Below, piece by piece: positions 7,338 to 16,403 of a DNA stretch of 37,434 nucleotides. The notes below the pieces were generated by a model, which worked only from the letters and a program-made list of their open reading frames with translations, did not search any database and was not told where the DNA came from. Positions within the stretch are counted from its first letter, which is position 1; the number at the start of each line of letters is the position of its first letter. Location of the stretch: NCBI GenBank assembly GCA_014728115.1, contig WJME01000046.1, positions 1-37,434 on the forward strand, written 5' to 3'. Source of the stretch: Candidatus Zhuqueibacterota bacterium (GTDB taxonomy: Bacteria > Zhuqueibacterota > Zhuqueibacteria > Residuimicrobiales > Oceaniaggregativiventaceae). Position numbers and translations under genes: made by a program.

Positions 7338-7742
7338 TCAAGAACCATATTCTTGAGGTTCAGAAAAATATTCGATACTAAGATCAACGATAGCATCTGC
7401 ATTCATATCAACGGCTTTTTTGTAAATGGTTTCGATTACTGCATTTTCGTTAATCGAATTAACTTTCCACTCTTCTTCTGTGTAATAGTTTTTTTCATCC
7501 CACGTTCTAGTTTTTGTGGTCACCAGCCTTGCACTGGCAGTCACTCTGACAGATATGATACCGATGGCCATATTATCACCCTGGTAAGGGTAAGGTGTGA
7601 ATAAGAAATCTTTTTCCTAGTATTTTGAAAAATCTATGCCGGTGATCTTGGCCGTACTTGGGATGTATTTTCTTGAAGGTGCACAACTAAAGATGGGGAA
7701 CAAAAGGGAGAACATCAGGGTAGATAGGAACCAGAGTCTCAT
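7338..7742 (-). pseudogene. Lipoprotein gene interrupted by an in-frame TAG
   Basis: A strong ribosome binding site (AGGAGGG) precedes ATG 7742. The frame encodes a lipoprotein signal (MRLWFLSTLMFSLLFPIFSC, lipobox I-F-S-C) and reads to ...ITGIDFSKY, then a TAG at 7617-7619. It continues in the same frame with EKDFLFTPYPYQGDNMAIGI and 81 more residues to the stop at 7338. The D-F-S-K-Y-x-E-K-x-F-L-F-T-P-x-x-Y-x-G-D run is continuous across the TAG, and the distal part (IETIYKKAVDMNADAIVDLS) resembles small envelope lipoproteins with an alternating A-D-A-I/V pattern. One base change (for example CAG to TAG) would explain it. A sequencing error cannot be excluded. Confidence 0.7.
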
Positions 7743-8031
7743 TTACCCTCCTGCTAATGCCTGAAAAGTTCCATAATAATAAAAATAATATTTTCTTCCA
7801 TTATATATGGGCTTTAGATAAATTGGTACCGATCAGACAAGTCTTTGCAAACAGAGATGTTTCACATCAATACCCATAGGATCAGTGAAAAATCATATAT
7901 TCAATCATACGATATAAATAAAATTTAATCAATAAAAATATTAGAAAATAGCTGATGTGAAAAAGATTCGTGAGATAAATTGCACTTTACATTGAATCTC
8001 CTGCCTCTAATCAATAAATTCATTTGCATGA
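7743..8031. other. AT-rich intergenic region between divergent genes
   Basis: No gene is supported in any frame. The stretch is AT-rich and marks the right edge of the accessory island, before the higher-GC aldo/keto reductase gene. It presumably contains the promoter of the broken lipoprotein on the minus strand, but no convincing -35/-10 pair was seen there. Confidence 0.4.
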
Positions 8032-8060
8032 TTGAAATTCGTTGATATTTTTAGTATATT
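8032..8060 (+). promoter_or_regulatory. Candidate sigma-70 promoter of the aldo/keto reductase gene
   Basis: TTGAAA (8032-8037) and TATATT (8055-8060) are separated by 17 bp, about 77 bp before the ATG. A Shine-Dalgarno-like GAGG precedes the start by 6 nt. Seen by eye only. Confidence 0.45.
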
Positions 8061-8136
8061 TATCCAGTCTTAAAACGATCTGTCTCTATTCTGAATTCTT
8101 AATTCTTCATCTGTTTTCAACTTTTGCGAGGTTTAT

Positions 8137-9225
8137 ATGCTCACCCGTCCCTATGGTTCGACCGGACTCGATGTCTCTGCCATCGGCTTTGGTGGCATGC
8201 GGTTTCGCGATCAAGTCAATATCGACGCTTGCGTCGAGCTCATGCATGCTGCGTATGCCCATGGCATCAATTATTTCGATACCGCACCCGGATATGGCAA
8301 ATCCGAAGAGATCTTTGGGCATGCCCTGCCCGATATGCTGAAATCCCGTACAGAAAAACCGTTCTATGTCTCTACCAAAACCACACAAAGCGATCCGTCA
8401 GAGATCCGGCGCGAGGTCGAGACCTCTTTAAAGCTGATGAGACTCGAGACTATCGACTTTTATCATGTCTGGTGCCTCTTGTCATGGGACATGTACGAGC
8501 GCCGCAAAGCCAAGGGGGTGCTGCAGACCTTTGAAAAACTGCGCGACGAAGGCCTGATCAACCATATCACTGTGTCCACACACATGCCGGGCAATGATGT
8601 GGTGCGGTTGATGAACGATTATGCCTTTGAAGGCATTCTCCTCGGCTATTCGGCCATGAATTTCAAATACCGCGAACCCGGCATCCAGGCCGCCGCAGAT
8701 CTCGGCCGCGGCGTGGTGGTCATGAATCCCCTGGGCGGGGGGCTGATTCCGCAGCATCCGGAGCGATTCGGATTCGTGCGCACCCGCGAGGATGAAAATG
8801 TCATCGAGGGCGCGCTGCGCTTTTTGATCGATGATCCGCGCATCACCATCAGCCTGGTGGGATTTCGGGATGTCCATGATCTCAAGGACGTCCTGTCCGC
8901 AATGGAAGGATATGAACCCATTGCTGCTTCCGAGATCGAACGAATCCGCGATAATGTCAAAGAGGCCTTTGATCAGCTGTGCACCGGCTGCCAGTACTGC
9001 GACGAATGTCCGGAAGGCATTCCCGTGCCCAAGCTCATGGATGCCTATAATCACTATCACCTCAGCAACAGCAAAAAGGAACTGCAGGACCGGCTGAAAT
9101 GGCACTGGGGCATCATGCCCGATGATCCTGTCTTGCAGGCGTGTACGGCCTGTGGCACGTGCGAAGACCTGTGCACCCAGCACCTGCCGATCATCGAACG
9201 GATACAAGAAATCTCTCAAACGTGA
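8137..9225 (+). CDS. Aldo/keto reductase with C-terminal ferredoxin-like Fe-S domain
   Basis: A 362-residue cytoplasmic oxidoreductase of the COG1453 type. The TIM-barrel part shows the AKR catalytic set: Asp48 (Y-F-D-T-A), Tyr53 (P-G-Y-G), Lys81 (S-T-K-T) and His110 (F-Y-H-V). The last 80 residues hold two cysteine clusters, CTGCQYCDECP (about residue 285) and CTACGTCEDLCTQ (about 331), expected to bind iron-sulphur clusters and shuttle electrons to the barrel site. Such proteins are common in anaerobes; the physiological substrate is unknown. The stop codon lies inside a hairpin that may end the transcript. Confidence 0.92.
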   Translation: MLTRPYGSTGLDVSAIGFGGMRFRDQVNIDACVELMHAAYAHGINYFDTAPGYGKSEEIFGHALPDMLKSRTEKPFYVSTKTTQSDPSEIRREVETSLKLMRLETIDFYHVWCLLSWDMYERRKAKGVLQTFEKLRDEGLINHITVSTHMPGNDVVRLMNDYAFEGILLGYSAMNFKYREPGIQAAADLGRGVVVMNPLGGGLIPQHPERFGFVRTREDENVIEGALRFLIDDPRITISLVGFRDVHDLKDVLSAMEGYEPIAASEIERIRDNVKEAFDQLCTGCQYCDECPEGIPVPKLMDAYNHYHLSNSKKELQDRLKWHWGIMPDDPVLQACTACGTCEDLCTQHLPIIERIQEISQT

Positions 9226-9258
9226 AAAACGTGCGCACGTGGGAACGTTTTTCACGTT
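9219..9258 (+). terminator. AACGTG-type hairpin, likely terminator after the aldo/keto reductase
   Basis: Perfect 14-bp arms, AACGTGAAAAACGT at 9219-9232 and its reverse complement at 9245-9258, enclose a 12-nt loop that itself contains GTGCGCAC. A second TTTCACG and a T7 run follow (to 9271), as in an intrinsic terminator. The arm overlaps the stop codon of the upstream gene. The sequence belongs to the same AACGT word family as the repeat at 1107-1154. Confidence 0.6.
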
Positions 9259-9283
9259 TTCACGTTTTTTTAAGGAGGGGGTT

Positions 9284-11440
9284 ATGAAAACTCGTCATGT
9301 TGTCATTGCATTGATGTTCCTCGTATTCGCTGCGAGTACCGGTATTGCTCAGGATTCGGAAAACATGACCCTGATCGGCCGGGAAGCATCAGGTCGTTGT
9401 GAAACCGTGGCCGCCCGCGGGGATACGGTGTTTTTCAACAGCGGAGCCAATCTCATCATCATGGATTTCAGTGATCCTGACCAGCCCGATACCCTGGCTC
9501 AGGTTGTAACCCGCGGCTTTATCAGAAAGTTGGTGCTTTTCAATGATCAGGTCATTATTGCTACGGAATCCAATGACCTGCTCGTGATCGATATCAGTGA
9601 TATTCGAAATCCACAGCTCGTCGGTCAAAACGTCACATCCCTCACTGATATGGTGATGCATGATTCTCTGCTGTTAGTCTGTAGAAGATCCGCAGAGAAT
9701 GCTTTCAATATTTTCGATCTGAGCGATCCACTCGAAATCCGCCAAGTGGAAAGCCTGTCATTGGATTATGTACCGGTGCGTATTGCGGTTGCCAATGACA
9801 TGGTTCTGGTAGCCGAGATTCCTGGCCGTTATTCTTTTATCAATATCACGGATAGTCAGCACCCTATTCTCGTTCATTCGGGTTTTCTAGAAGGCCGGCT
9901 TAAAGGCATTGCTCTGTTTGATCAGCTCGCTTTTATATCCGGATACACAAATCCGGAATTCCACCTATTGGATATTTCCGATCCGAACACTATTCATGAA
10001 ATCGCATTGTTGGATTTGAATCGAGCTGCAAGATCCATGGTGTTCGAGGATCAAATCCTGTATTTGGCTGACGAGGGAACCCGTGTCAGCAAGATCGATC
10101 TTGCCGATCCTGCCCATCCGGTGGAATTGGAACACCAAAATTTTCCAAGAGGAAGCGGTCAGGAACTGGCTTTATCAGAACATTTCATTTTTGTTGCCGC
10201 ATCCCATGCTGGCCTGCTCGCTCTACCCAGAGAGGATCCGGGATCCGGATTCGTGCCTGTTGAATATTTTCCCGGCACTGATCTCTATTTTGTACAAAAA
10301 TATGGGGATATGCTCTACACGGTAGGAGGGAGTGGATTGGTTACAGGGATTGATCTCTCTGAAAAAGCCCAGCCCAAAACCGTTTTTGAGTCTCTTGTCT
10401 TTCATAACGCCGACCCCATTGCGATGATGTTACATCATGATCGCCTGGTTCTCATTTCGACCCATGACGGAATAAAGATCATGGACTTGACCGATCCTGA
10501 AACCCCGGTCGTGAGTCAGGAAAAGGAGCTCGATGGCTGGAACAGAACGGCCACTCTTGGGAATGATTTGGTCTTTGTGGCCAACACCGATGATGAACTG
10601 TTTGCCATAGACCTTGAATCCGAGTCGCTGGAAATCATTCCCATACTCGGCTCTTTCGGAGGTGCTGTTAACGGTTTGACCGTTTCTGATCAGGTTCTCT
10701 ATGCAGCCAGACGAGATTCGAATGTACAGATTATCGATTGTCATGATCTGGATCATCCGGTCAGGGTGAATATGCTGGACAATACGGAATCAGCCAATTG
10801 TATAGCGGTTCATGATGATTATCTGTATGTCGGACGACGGTCGACCATTAAAATTTACGATCTCTCGGATCCATTGAATCCTTCACTGATGAATACAATT
10901 GACGTTGGCAGAACTGTTTTGGATATTGCTTTGCAAGATCAGTTTATGGTGACTTTGCACGGTTATGGCGGTGTCTATCTGCACGATTTGTTCGATCCTC
11001 TGGCGCCCACACAAATCGGTTATTTTGACACCTTTGATTTTGCCAAACAAGTGTTTCTCGACTTGCCCCATGTCTATGTAGCGGACAGCAGAGATGGCGT
11101 TTATATTCTCAGAAACGATGCCGTGGTCTCGGTGGATCACGCGACAACAGCCGCTGCGCCCGGGACCCTTGAGCTCTTGCCGGCCTATCCCAATCCCTTT
11201 AACAACAGCACCATCCTTGCCTTTACTCTGCCCATCGCCGGTGAGGTGAGCCTTTCGATCCACAATCTGCTGGGCCAAACCGTGCGCTCCTGGCCGGACA
11301 GGAGCTACACCTCCGGCCGCCATCAGGTGCACTGGAACGGCCGGTCGGATAAAGGCGTGAATGTGTCCAGTGGAATCTATTTTGTACGACTAGAAGCAGA
11401 TGATCAGGTGGCCCTGCGCAAGATGGTGTTGGTGAGATGA
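9284..11440 (+). CDS. Secreted LVIVD-repeat beta-propeller protein with T9SS-type sorting domain
   Basis: A 718-residue exported protein. The ATG at 9284 is chosen because AAGGAGGGGG precedes it and a clear signal peptide follows (MKTRHVVIALMFLVFAASTG, cleavage after I-A-Q); the frame is open further upstream but that part lies inside the previous gene. The body (about residues 35-620) consists of roughly 40-residue repeats with a V/I-x-D-I-S/T-D-P-x-x-P core (LVIVD family), predicted to form one or two beta-propellers. The last 85 residues form the FlgD-like C-terminal sorting domain (AYPNPFNNSTILAF ... ARKMVLVR-like end). Probably surface-displayed or released; ligand unknown. Confidence 0.85.
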   Translation: MKTRHVVIALMFLVFAASTGIAQDSENMTLIGREASGRCETVAARGDTVFFNSGANLIIMDFSDPDQPDTLAQVVTRGFIRKLVLFNDQVIIATESNDLLVIDISDIRNPQLVGQNVTSLTDMVMHDSLLLVCRRSAENAFNIFDLSDPLEIRQVESLSLDYVPVRIAVANDMVLVAEIPGRYSFINITDSQHPILVHSGFLEGRLKGIALFDQLAFISGYTNPEFHLLDISDPNTIHEIALLDLNRAARSMVFEDQILYLADEGTRVSKIDLADPAHPVELEHQNFPRGSGQELALSEHFIFVAASHAGLLALPREDPGSGFVPVEYFPGTDLYFVQKYGDMLYTVGGSGLVTGIDLSEKAQPKTVFESLVFHNADPIAMMLHHDRLVLISTHDGIKIMDLTDPETPVVSQEKELDGWNRTATLGNDLVFVANTDDELFAIDLESESLEIIPILGSFGGAVNGLTVSDQVLYAARRDSNVQIIDCHDLDHPVRVNMLDNTESANCIAVHDDYLYVGRRSTIKIYDLSDPLNPSLMNTIDVGRTVLDIALQDQFMVTLHGYGGVYLHDLFDPLAPTQIGYFDTFDFAKQVFLDLPHVYVADSRDGVYILRNDAVVSVDHATTAAAPGTLELLPAYPNPFNNSTILAFTLPIAGEVSLSIHNLLGQTVRSWPDRSYTSGRHQVHWNGRSDKGVNVSSGIYFVRLEADDQVALRKMVLVR

Positions 11441-11793
11441 GGGGCATGACCCATAGAGCATCGAGCATCGAGCATAGAGCATAGAGCTAGGGGCATTGAG
11501 AACGTAATGCGCGGTTCAAGAAAGAGTTGGTGTATAGAGCTTTGGGTTGGATGGGGTGGAAAAATTATGAGATATGATGCATGTATTTGCCCTGATAATG
11601 TGTTTCGGTGTTTAGACTGTTGTATATAAAAGACGCTCTTGACCCAAAGATGTGGTTCCTTTACAACACTTTTTGATTCAATGTTTTGTGTAAGGTTTTG
11701 ATAACAATGTTCTTATGTCGTTTTTCTCTGATGGCATAATGTTTGGTTGATAGGATGAAAATCACCAAACCATCACTCACAGAGGAGAGAGAC
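11441..11793. other. Intergenic region with promoter-like TGGCATAAT motif
   Basis: Between two secreted-protein genes; no gene supported. It holds the 7-bp tandem repeat at 11453-11487 and, nearer the next gene, TGGCATAATGTTTGG at 11732-11746. The same TGGCATAAT word sits at a similar distance upstream of the VIT-VWA gene at 25516. GG at -24-like spacing suggests a weak sigma-54-type match, but the -12 GC is absent. Confidence 0.35.
11453..11487. repeat. 7-bp tandem repeat AT[AC]GAGC, five copies
   Basis: Five adjacent 7-bp units (ATAGAGC, ATCGAGC, ATCGAGC, ATAGAGC, ATAGAGC) start 12 bp after the upstream stop codon, followed by a degenerate TAGGGGC. It contains no evident hairpin or reading frame. 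Function unknown. Confidence 0.8.
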
Positions 11794-14766
11794 ATGAGAA
11801 AAATGGCACGGGTTCTGACGGTAACTGCAGCCGGTTTTCTTTTGCTTGCACAGTTGGTTTTTGGCCAGGTGCTGTTGTCCGATAATTTTTCAGGCACCTC
11901 TATTAATTCCAGCAAGTGGAAAGTGGTCGATGACGAAGGCGGGGGAAGCGTTACTCAAAATAGCAAATTGTATTGGAATAAAGCCGGTTCAGGCCGCTAC
12001 ACCGGTCATGGTATCCAAACGGTACAATCGTTTGATGATGGATATGTCTATATCATCCAGGGCGATTATGAGGTCGATCGTCTGGACAAAGCCGAGGGAG
12101 AGGGGGGTACTGGCATAACGATCCTTCCGGAATCTCCCAGCCGTGGATCGAACGTATACAGTTATGCCACGAATGCCATCGTCATCAGTTTTGGCGGGGG
12201 AATCTATTATACCGGAAACGGTTCGATCCCCCAAACAAAGTTGACCACAAAATCTGTCATCACGCCTGCAGCCAAAGCCTCCGGATGTCATAACGATATT
12301 TTTTATTATTTGAACGACAAAACCCTGCATCTCAAGATCGAGCTGGATACCAAAAACCGCACCATCAAATGCTGGGCCAATCACAGCTCGTCCACCTATT
12401 ATGAAGCCTCTTTTTCTTCCGCGATTTGGAATCAGATGATCGGGTCTTCCAAAAAGTTCAAAATCGAAGAGTACAGAACCTGGGGAGGCACCACAGATTA
12501 TGTGCAGCATCGGCTGGATAACTGGAGTATCAGCAAGCAGACCACAGGCCATCACTCTCTGGAATTGACTTCAGGAAGGCTGAATGGCAGTGAAATTTCG
12601 ACGTCAATTCCGCAAGTGACGGTCGATGCCGGGGAACACATTAGCGGCTCTTTGAATTTTACAGCTGATAATTACTATGAAAATTCCAGCGCGATAATGC
12701 CCTTTGCCTGGACACCCACCTGGGGATCTCATCAGAGCAGTTATCATACGATTACCTCTTGGGTACCGCACGGTCGTTCATCTCATTACAGCGTGGATAT
12801 TTCACTGTCTGCTCCGGATATACCTGGAACCTACTATCTTTGGTTTGTCATGGCTCCGCGCTATTCTGTTGCAGATATGATGGCATGTGACCGATCACCG
12901 GTGTGGAATGACGGTGATGATATCGCAGATATGGGATCCTCACAATTTGAGAGCATCAGACAATCCGGATCAGTGAATTGGACCCACAACAATAGTGTCG
13001 TAGAAATGAAGGCTATTCGCGCCGTCAAAATTTATGTTCGGCAAACCAGCCATCAGGTTTCGACACCCCGCACGCCTTCAGGACCTTCGACAGCTGATGT
13101 CAATGAGCTGGTGCGTTTGAGTACATCCGGGGCAGAGTGTTCCAGGGGCCATGCTGTGGAATATCGTTTTGACTGGGGAGACGGCTCCTATTCCTCCTGG
13201 GATGGGTCCAGCGCCACGCATCGATACTCGGAATCCGGTACATTTAGAATCAGGACACAAGCTCGTTGTCAATCGGATCATTCTATTTTATCCTCCTGGT
13301 CTTCGAGTTGGACAATCACAATAGAGTCAGGCTCTGTACAACAAAGCGGCACCATGGTATGTTCATCAGAGACAATTTATCCGGGAGGCACGCTTGATGT
13401 ACAAATTCGGGTGGGAACTGCAAGTGCTCCAGTTCAACAATTAAAGATTGTCTCTTTTGAGCTGAGCTATGATCAAAACGCCTTGCAATACCAACAATCC
13501 CAGGAAGGTGCTTTTCTCTCCGGCGCTCAATCTACAGTGGTACCAGATGAACAAAATGGATTGATCAGTGCATCGATATATCGTACCAGTGGTGGTGAGA
13601 CAGGATATGGAACCATTATTACTCTCCGTTTTGTCGCCAAATCTTCTGTCCGGCAAGGCCAGGTGTTGACGTTACGAATTACAAGTGTTTTGGCGAACGA
13701 TAGCAATGGCAATGCCATTGTATTGCAGTTTGATCCGGTTACCATTACCGTGCAAACCGGACTGGAAGTATGGCCCGGTGATGCTAATAACGATGGCAAG
13801 GTTACTATTTTCGATATCAATTCGATCGTTGCCATGTATTGGAACAAAACCGGTCCGGCAAGAGAATCGGCTTCGATGAATTGGCAGGCCCAGCTTTGCC
13901 AACCCTGGTCTCCAAAGGCGGCGACCTATGCGGATTGCAACGGCAATGGCAAAATTGACATTTTCGATATCAATGCCGTAGTGGTAAATTTTGGCAGGAC
14001 CCATCAACAAGGTTCTATCTACGAGCCTGGTCTGCAAAAGAATCTACCCGGTATCGCCTCCGGATGTCCTGTTCATCTTCAGGCACTGGATTATGATGAA
14101 ACCACCAATGAATTTTGGGTGGATGTGATCGTGGGGGATGCCGTAAATACAATTCAGAATTTAAAGATCATCTCTTTCGAGTTACAAATTCAGGGCACGG
14201 AACAGTTTGATTTCCTGGGAATTTTTCCCGGTGATTTTATGTCCGCAGCGAATCAAACCGTGATTTATGATAGTGAAACCAAAAAAATCAGTGCGTCTAT
14301 ATATCATACGACAAATACAGAATCCGGATATGGCACAATCTTGCGTCTAAAATTCAAAGCCGAAAAAAATTATCATATGTCCTTTGTCTTTGAGCAGATT
14401 TTGGCCAATAATGGTGATGGGGACGCCATCGATGTAGCGTATGAATCATACTCGATCACCACGAATGTAAAGTCAGAATACACACCTGCTGCGTTTGCAC
14501 TGTATCAAAATTATCCCAATCCCTTTAATCCGCATACGCAAATCAGTTTTGAATTGCCTCGTGATGAGCATGTGCTGTTGCAGATTTTCAACAGCCGCGG
14601 CGAGCGAGTCAAGCAGATGATCGATCGCACACTGGCTTCAGGTCAGCATACGATCACCTGGGATGGCACCGATCAAGCCGGACAAGCCGTCGCGAGTGGA
14701 TTCTATATCTACCGCCTCATCGCCGGAGAACAGGTGTCCCAGAAATCCATGCTGCTCTTGCATTGA
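11794..14766 (+). CDS. Secreted multidomain protein: lectin-like, PKD, cohesin, dockerin, cohesin, T9SS sorting domain
   Basis: A 990-residue exported protein. The start MRKMARVLTV at 11794 has GAGGAG upstream and a signal peptide ending F-G-Q (about residue 25). Domains in order: an N-terminal concanavalin-like domain (LSDNFSGTSINSSKWKV, 27-250); a beta-rich linker; a PKD domain (YRFDWGDGSYSSW, about 425-515); a cohesin-like domain (about 520-650); paired dockerin-type calcium loops (DANNDGKVTIFDIN and DCNGNGKIDIFDIN, about 663-740); a second cohesin-like domain (about 753-893); and the FlgD-like sorting domain (YQNYPNPFNPHT, 897-990). Both cohesins contain the same ISASIY-T-G-Y-G-T-I motif. 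The likely role is a surface scaffold or carbohydrate-associated adhesin. Confidence 0.82.
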   Translation: MRKMARVLTVTAAGFLLLAQLVFGQVLLSDNFSGTSINSSKWKVVDDEGGGSVTQNSKLYWNKAGSGRYTGHGIQTVQSFDDGYVYIIQGDYEVDRLDKAEGEGGTGITILPESPSRGSNVYSYATNAIVISFGGGIYYTGNGSIPQTKLTTKSVITPAAKASGCHNDIFYYLNDKTLHLKIELDTKNRTIKCWANHSSSTYYEASFSSAIWNQMIGSSKKFKIEEYRTWGGTTDYVQHRLDNWSISKQTTGHHSLELTSGRLNGSEISTSIPQVTVDAGEHISGSLNFTADNYYENSSAIMPFAWTPTWGSHQSSYHTITSWVPHGRSSHYSVDISLSAPDIPGTYYLWFVMAPRYSVADMMACDRSPVWNDGDDIADMGSSQFESIRQSGSVNWTHNNSVVEMKAIRAVKIYVRQTSHQVSTPRTPSGPSTADVNELVRLSTSGAECSRGHAVEYRFDWGDGSYSSWDGSSATHRYSESGTFRIRTQARCQSDHSILSSWSSSWTITIESGSVQQSGTMVCSSETIYPGGTLDVQIRVGTASAPVQQLKIVSFELSYDQNALQYQQSQEGAFLSGAQSTVVPDEQNGLISASIYRTSGGETGYGTIITLRFVAKSSVRQGQVLTLRITSVLANDSNGNAIVLQFDPVTITVQTGLEVWPGDANNDGKVTIFDINSIVAMYWNKTGPARESASMNWQAQLCQPWSPKAATYADCNGNGKIDIFDINAVVVNFGRTHQQGSIYEPGLQKNLPGIASGCPVHLQALDYDETTNEFWVDVIVGDAVNTIQNLKIISFELQIQGTEQFDFLGIFPGDFMSAANQTVIYDSETKKISASIYHTTNTESGYGTILRLKFKAEKNYHMSFVFEQILANNGDGDAIDVAYESYSITTNVKSEYTPAAFALYQNYPNPFNPHTQISFELPRDEHVLLQIFNSRGERVKQMIDRTLASGQHTITWDGTDQAGQAVASGFYIYRLIAGEQVSQKSMLLLH

Positions 14767-14772
14767 GTAATA

Positions 14773-14800
14773 GCTTGCCAGAGATCATTCTCTGGCAAGC
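14773..14800. terminator. Stem-loop between convergent genes
   Basis: A perfect 12-bp stem (GCTTGCCAGAGA at 14773-14784 with its complement at 14789-14800) and a TCAT loop, 6 bp after the stop of the cohesin gene and 23 bp before the end of the convergent receptor relic. There is no long T-run on either side, so it may be a bidirectional transcript end of the non-canonical kind. Confidence 0.65.
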
Positions 14801-14823
14801 GCTTTGAATGGGCCGAGTTTAAG

Positions 14824-15525
14824 TTACCATTCTATTTCAACTCCGGCTGATATCACTCGGCCGGAAACGATGCGTTGTTGACCAAAAGTATAGCCGTCCG
14901 GGCCATGATCCACACCGCTGTTGAGAAAATAGACTATATTTTTACGGTTATAGAGATTTTGAATGCTGATATATGGGCATAGAGCACGTCCCTTAAAAAC
15001 CAGGGGAAGACGAATATGAACATCCAGCCTGTGATAAGGGGGGTAGCGCATTTTATCTTTTGGCACATCCAGTTCAACGATTCTCACCCCCCATGCAGCA
15101 TCATATTTCTCCCTTTCATTATCCCAGCCAGGGTGGAGCGTCTCGATGGCAGCCAGAAAACGTCCCGGATTATAAGGCTGACCGGTGTGAAACTCCCAAT
15201 AGGTCGAAACCTGCAGGCGACTGATTTTACGTCGCATCTCGCCGGCGATTTTGTGCCGGATATCTGTATTGGCAGGGTAGGTGATGTGGCCAAACCGACG
15301 ATCGCTTTTTGCCAGCGTATAGAATCCTCTGAGCAAGATGTCATATAATGTTGCACTGGCTTCGGTTTCCAGGCCCCGGGAATGACCGCTTCCTGTAATA
15401 AAGAGAGGGTCATCGGTTATGGATTTGGACAGGTTTTGATAAGATTTATAATAACCGGTCAACGCGAGGCTGAATAGATCACCTCTTGACCACCGAAAGC
15501 CGGCAATAATCCACTGCTGTGACGG
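14824..15525 (-). pseudogene. C-terminal relic of a TonB-dependent receptor
   Basis: An open frame of 234 codons without a normal start, bounded upstream by a TGA at 15526. The product (PSQQWIIAGFRWSRGD..., ending SAGVEIEW) aligns with the last third of the intact receptor at 16404-18815: both share HTGQPYxPGRxLA, RYPxYHRLD, the I-N/Y-N-x-K-N-V/I-x-Y block and the aromatic C-terminus of an outer-membrane barrel. The plug, the regulatory domain and most barrel strands are missing. Together with the broken lipoprotein gene just upstream it is a decayed copy of the lipoprotein/receptor pair, joined by a deletion around 15530-15580. Confidence 0.8.
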
Positions 15526-15682
15526 TCAATTTTGCTTGAATGATTTGCTTTTCAGGGGTGTTGGAAGAAAAGGGGTTCAAGGTTGGTGCAAAGGTACGGT
15601 TCCGAAGCGTGGTGAAACTGGGTTCCAGAATATGGTCAGGCGAGATTGTTTGTACCGTATAATGATGTGCATGTGGGCTCGG

Positions 15683-16162
15683 TTACCATGTAATTCTGGG
15701 AAAGCGCGAGGTATCGGTTTCGGTGGCCAGGGGGTAGACAAGTGTATCATTGTCTGCCGGTTGAAATATCTCAAATGCCCCGGGAATCGTGGTTTGGCCG
15801 CTGATATGTGTGCCGTCATTGAGAACGATATTCAAGGTATAACGTTCTCCTGGAACGAGTTTGAGCCGGTTTTGAGAATCTTTATAAAAACCATTTCCCT
15901 GATACACGAGATCTTGCAAAGAGTCACAAGACATCAGGGTGACCCGGGCATCGGGTATATAGATCGGCGGAGATTCAGGCACAGATCTGCCGAGTACGAC
16001 CACTGCCGGCTGACCGCTGATGAGCAAACAAGAGGCGTACACTCTGGCGACAGCTTCCGGATCGCTGAGGATCGGATCGAGGGTGCAAGAGAAAAAACTC
16101 ATCCCGAGAACACAAAAAATGCAACAAAACATAATCGGTTTGGAACTATTTGATATGGACAT
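15683..16162 (-). pseudogene. Truncated DUF4249-like lipoprotein, paralogue of the gene at 18819
   Basis: The 159-codon frame starts with a lipoprotein signal (MSISNSSKPIMFCCIFCVLG, lipobox S-F-F-S-C) and matches the intact paralogue along its length: C-x-L-D-P-I near the start, I-P-E-S-x-P-I-x-I-x-D-A, then D-T-S-R-F-P. It ends at a TAA (15683-15685) right after R-I-T-W. Homology continues in the same frame past the stop: PSPHAHHYTVQTISPDHILE aligns with T-N-A-Q-H-A-R-F-Y-S-V-Q of the paralogue, to about 15575, where the gene is cut off by the junction to the receptor relic. A nonsense mutation plus deletion is the simplest reading. Confidence 0.75.
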
Positions 16163-16186
16163 GGGGCGTTATCTAACCACTGTTAA

Positions 16187-16342
16187 TTAATAAATATGAC
16201 AGCCAATTTCTGCATTCAGATTATAAGGTCCTGTTGACCAGAGATATTCGCCATTATTGGGTCTATATGGCGTATAGCGGTCGAGAAAATCATCCGATCC
16301 ATTTTCATCCTCTAATTCGTCAAGACTGTTGGAAACGCCTTT
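16187..16342 (-). pseudogene. Extreme C-terminal remnant of another TonB-dependent receptor
   Basis: An open frame of 51 codons (KGVSNSLDELEDENGSDDFL..., ending NAEIGCHIY) with no start, preceded by an in-frame TAA. Its end resembles the last residues of the intact receptor (PLLPTLGCTIDF), with the G-C-x-I-aromatic pattern of an outer-membrane barrel C-terminus; the preceding acidic insert also has a counterpart there. It lies between the intact receptor and the broken lipoprotein, as expected if a third copy of the receptor once stood here. Short, so tentative. Confidence 0.45.
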
Positions 16343-16403
16343 TTAGTCTTTTGCAAAAAGTATGAATGCATCCCCGTTCTTGCAGATGCGACCTGTTTTT
16401 CAA

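Noticed and set aside
9122..9283. Longer N-terminus for the LVIVD protein
   Set aside because: It overlaps the iron-sulphur tail of the aldo/keto reductase in another frame; the strong ribosome binding site and signal peptide start at 9284.
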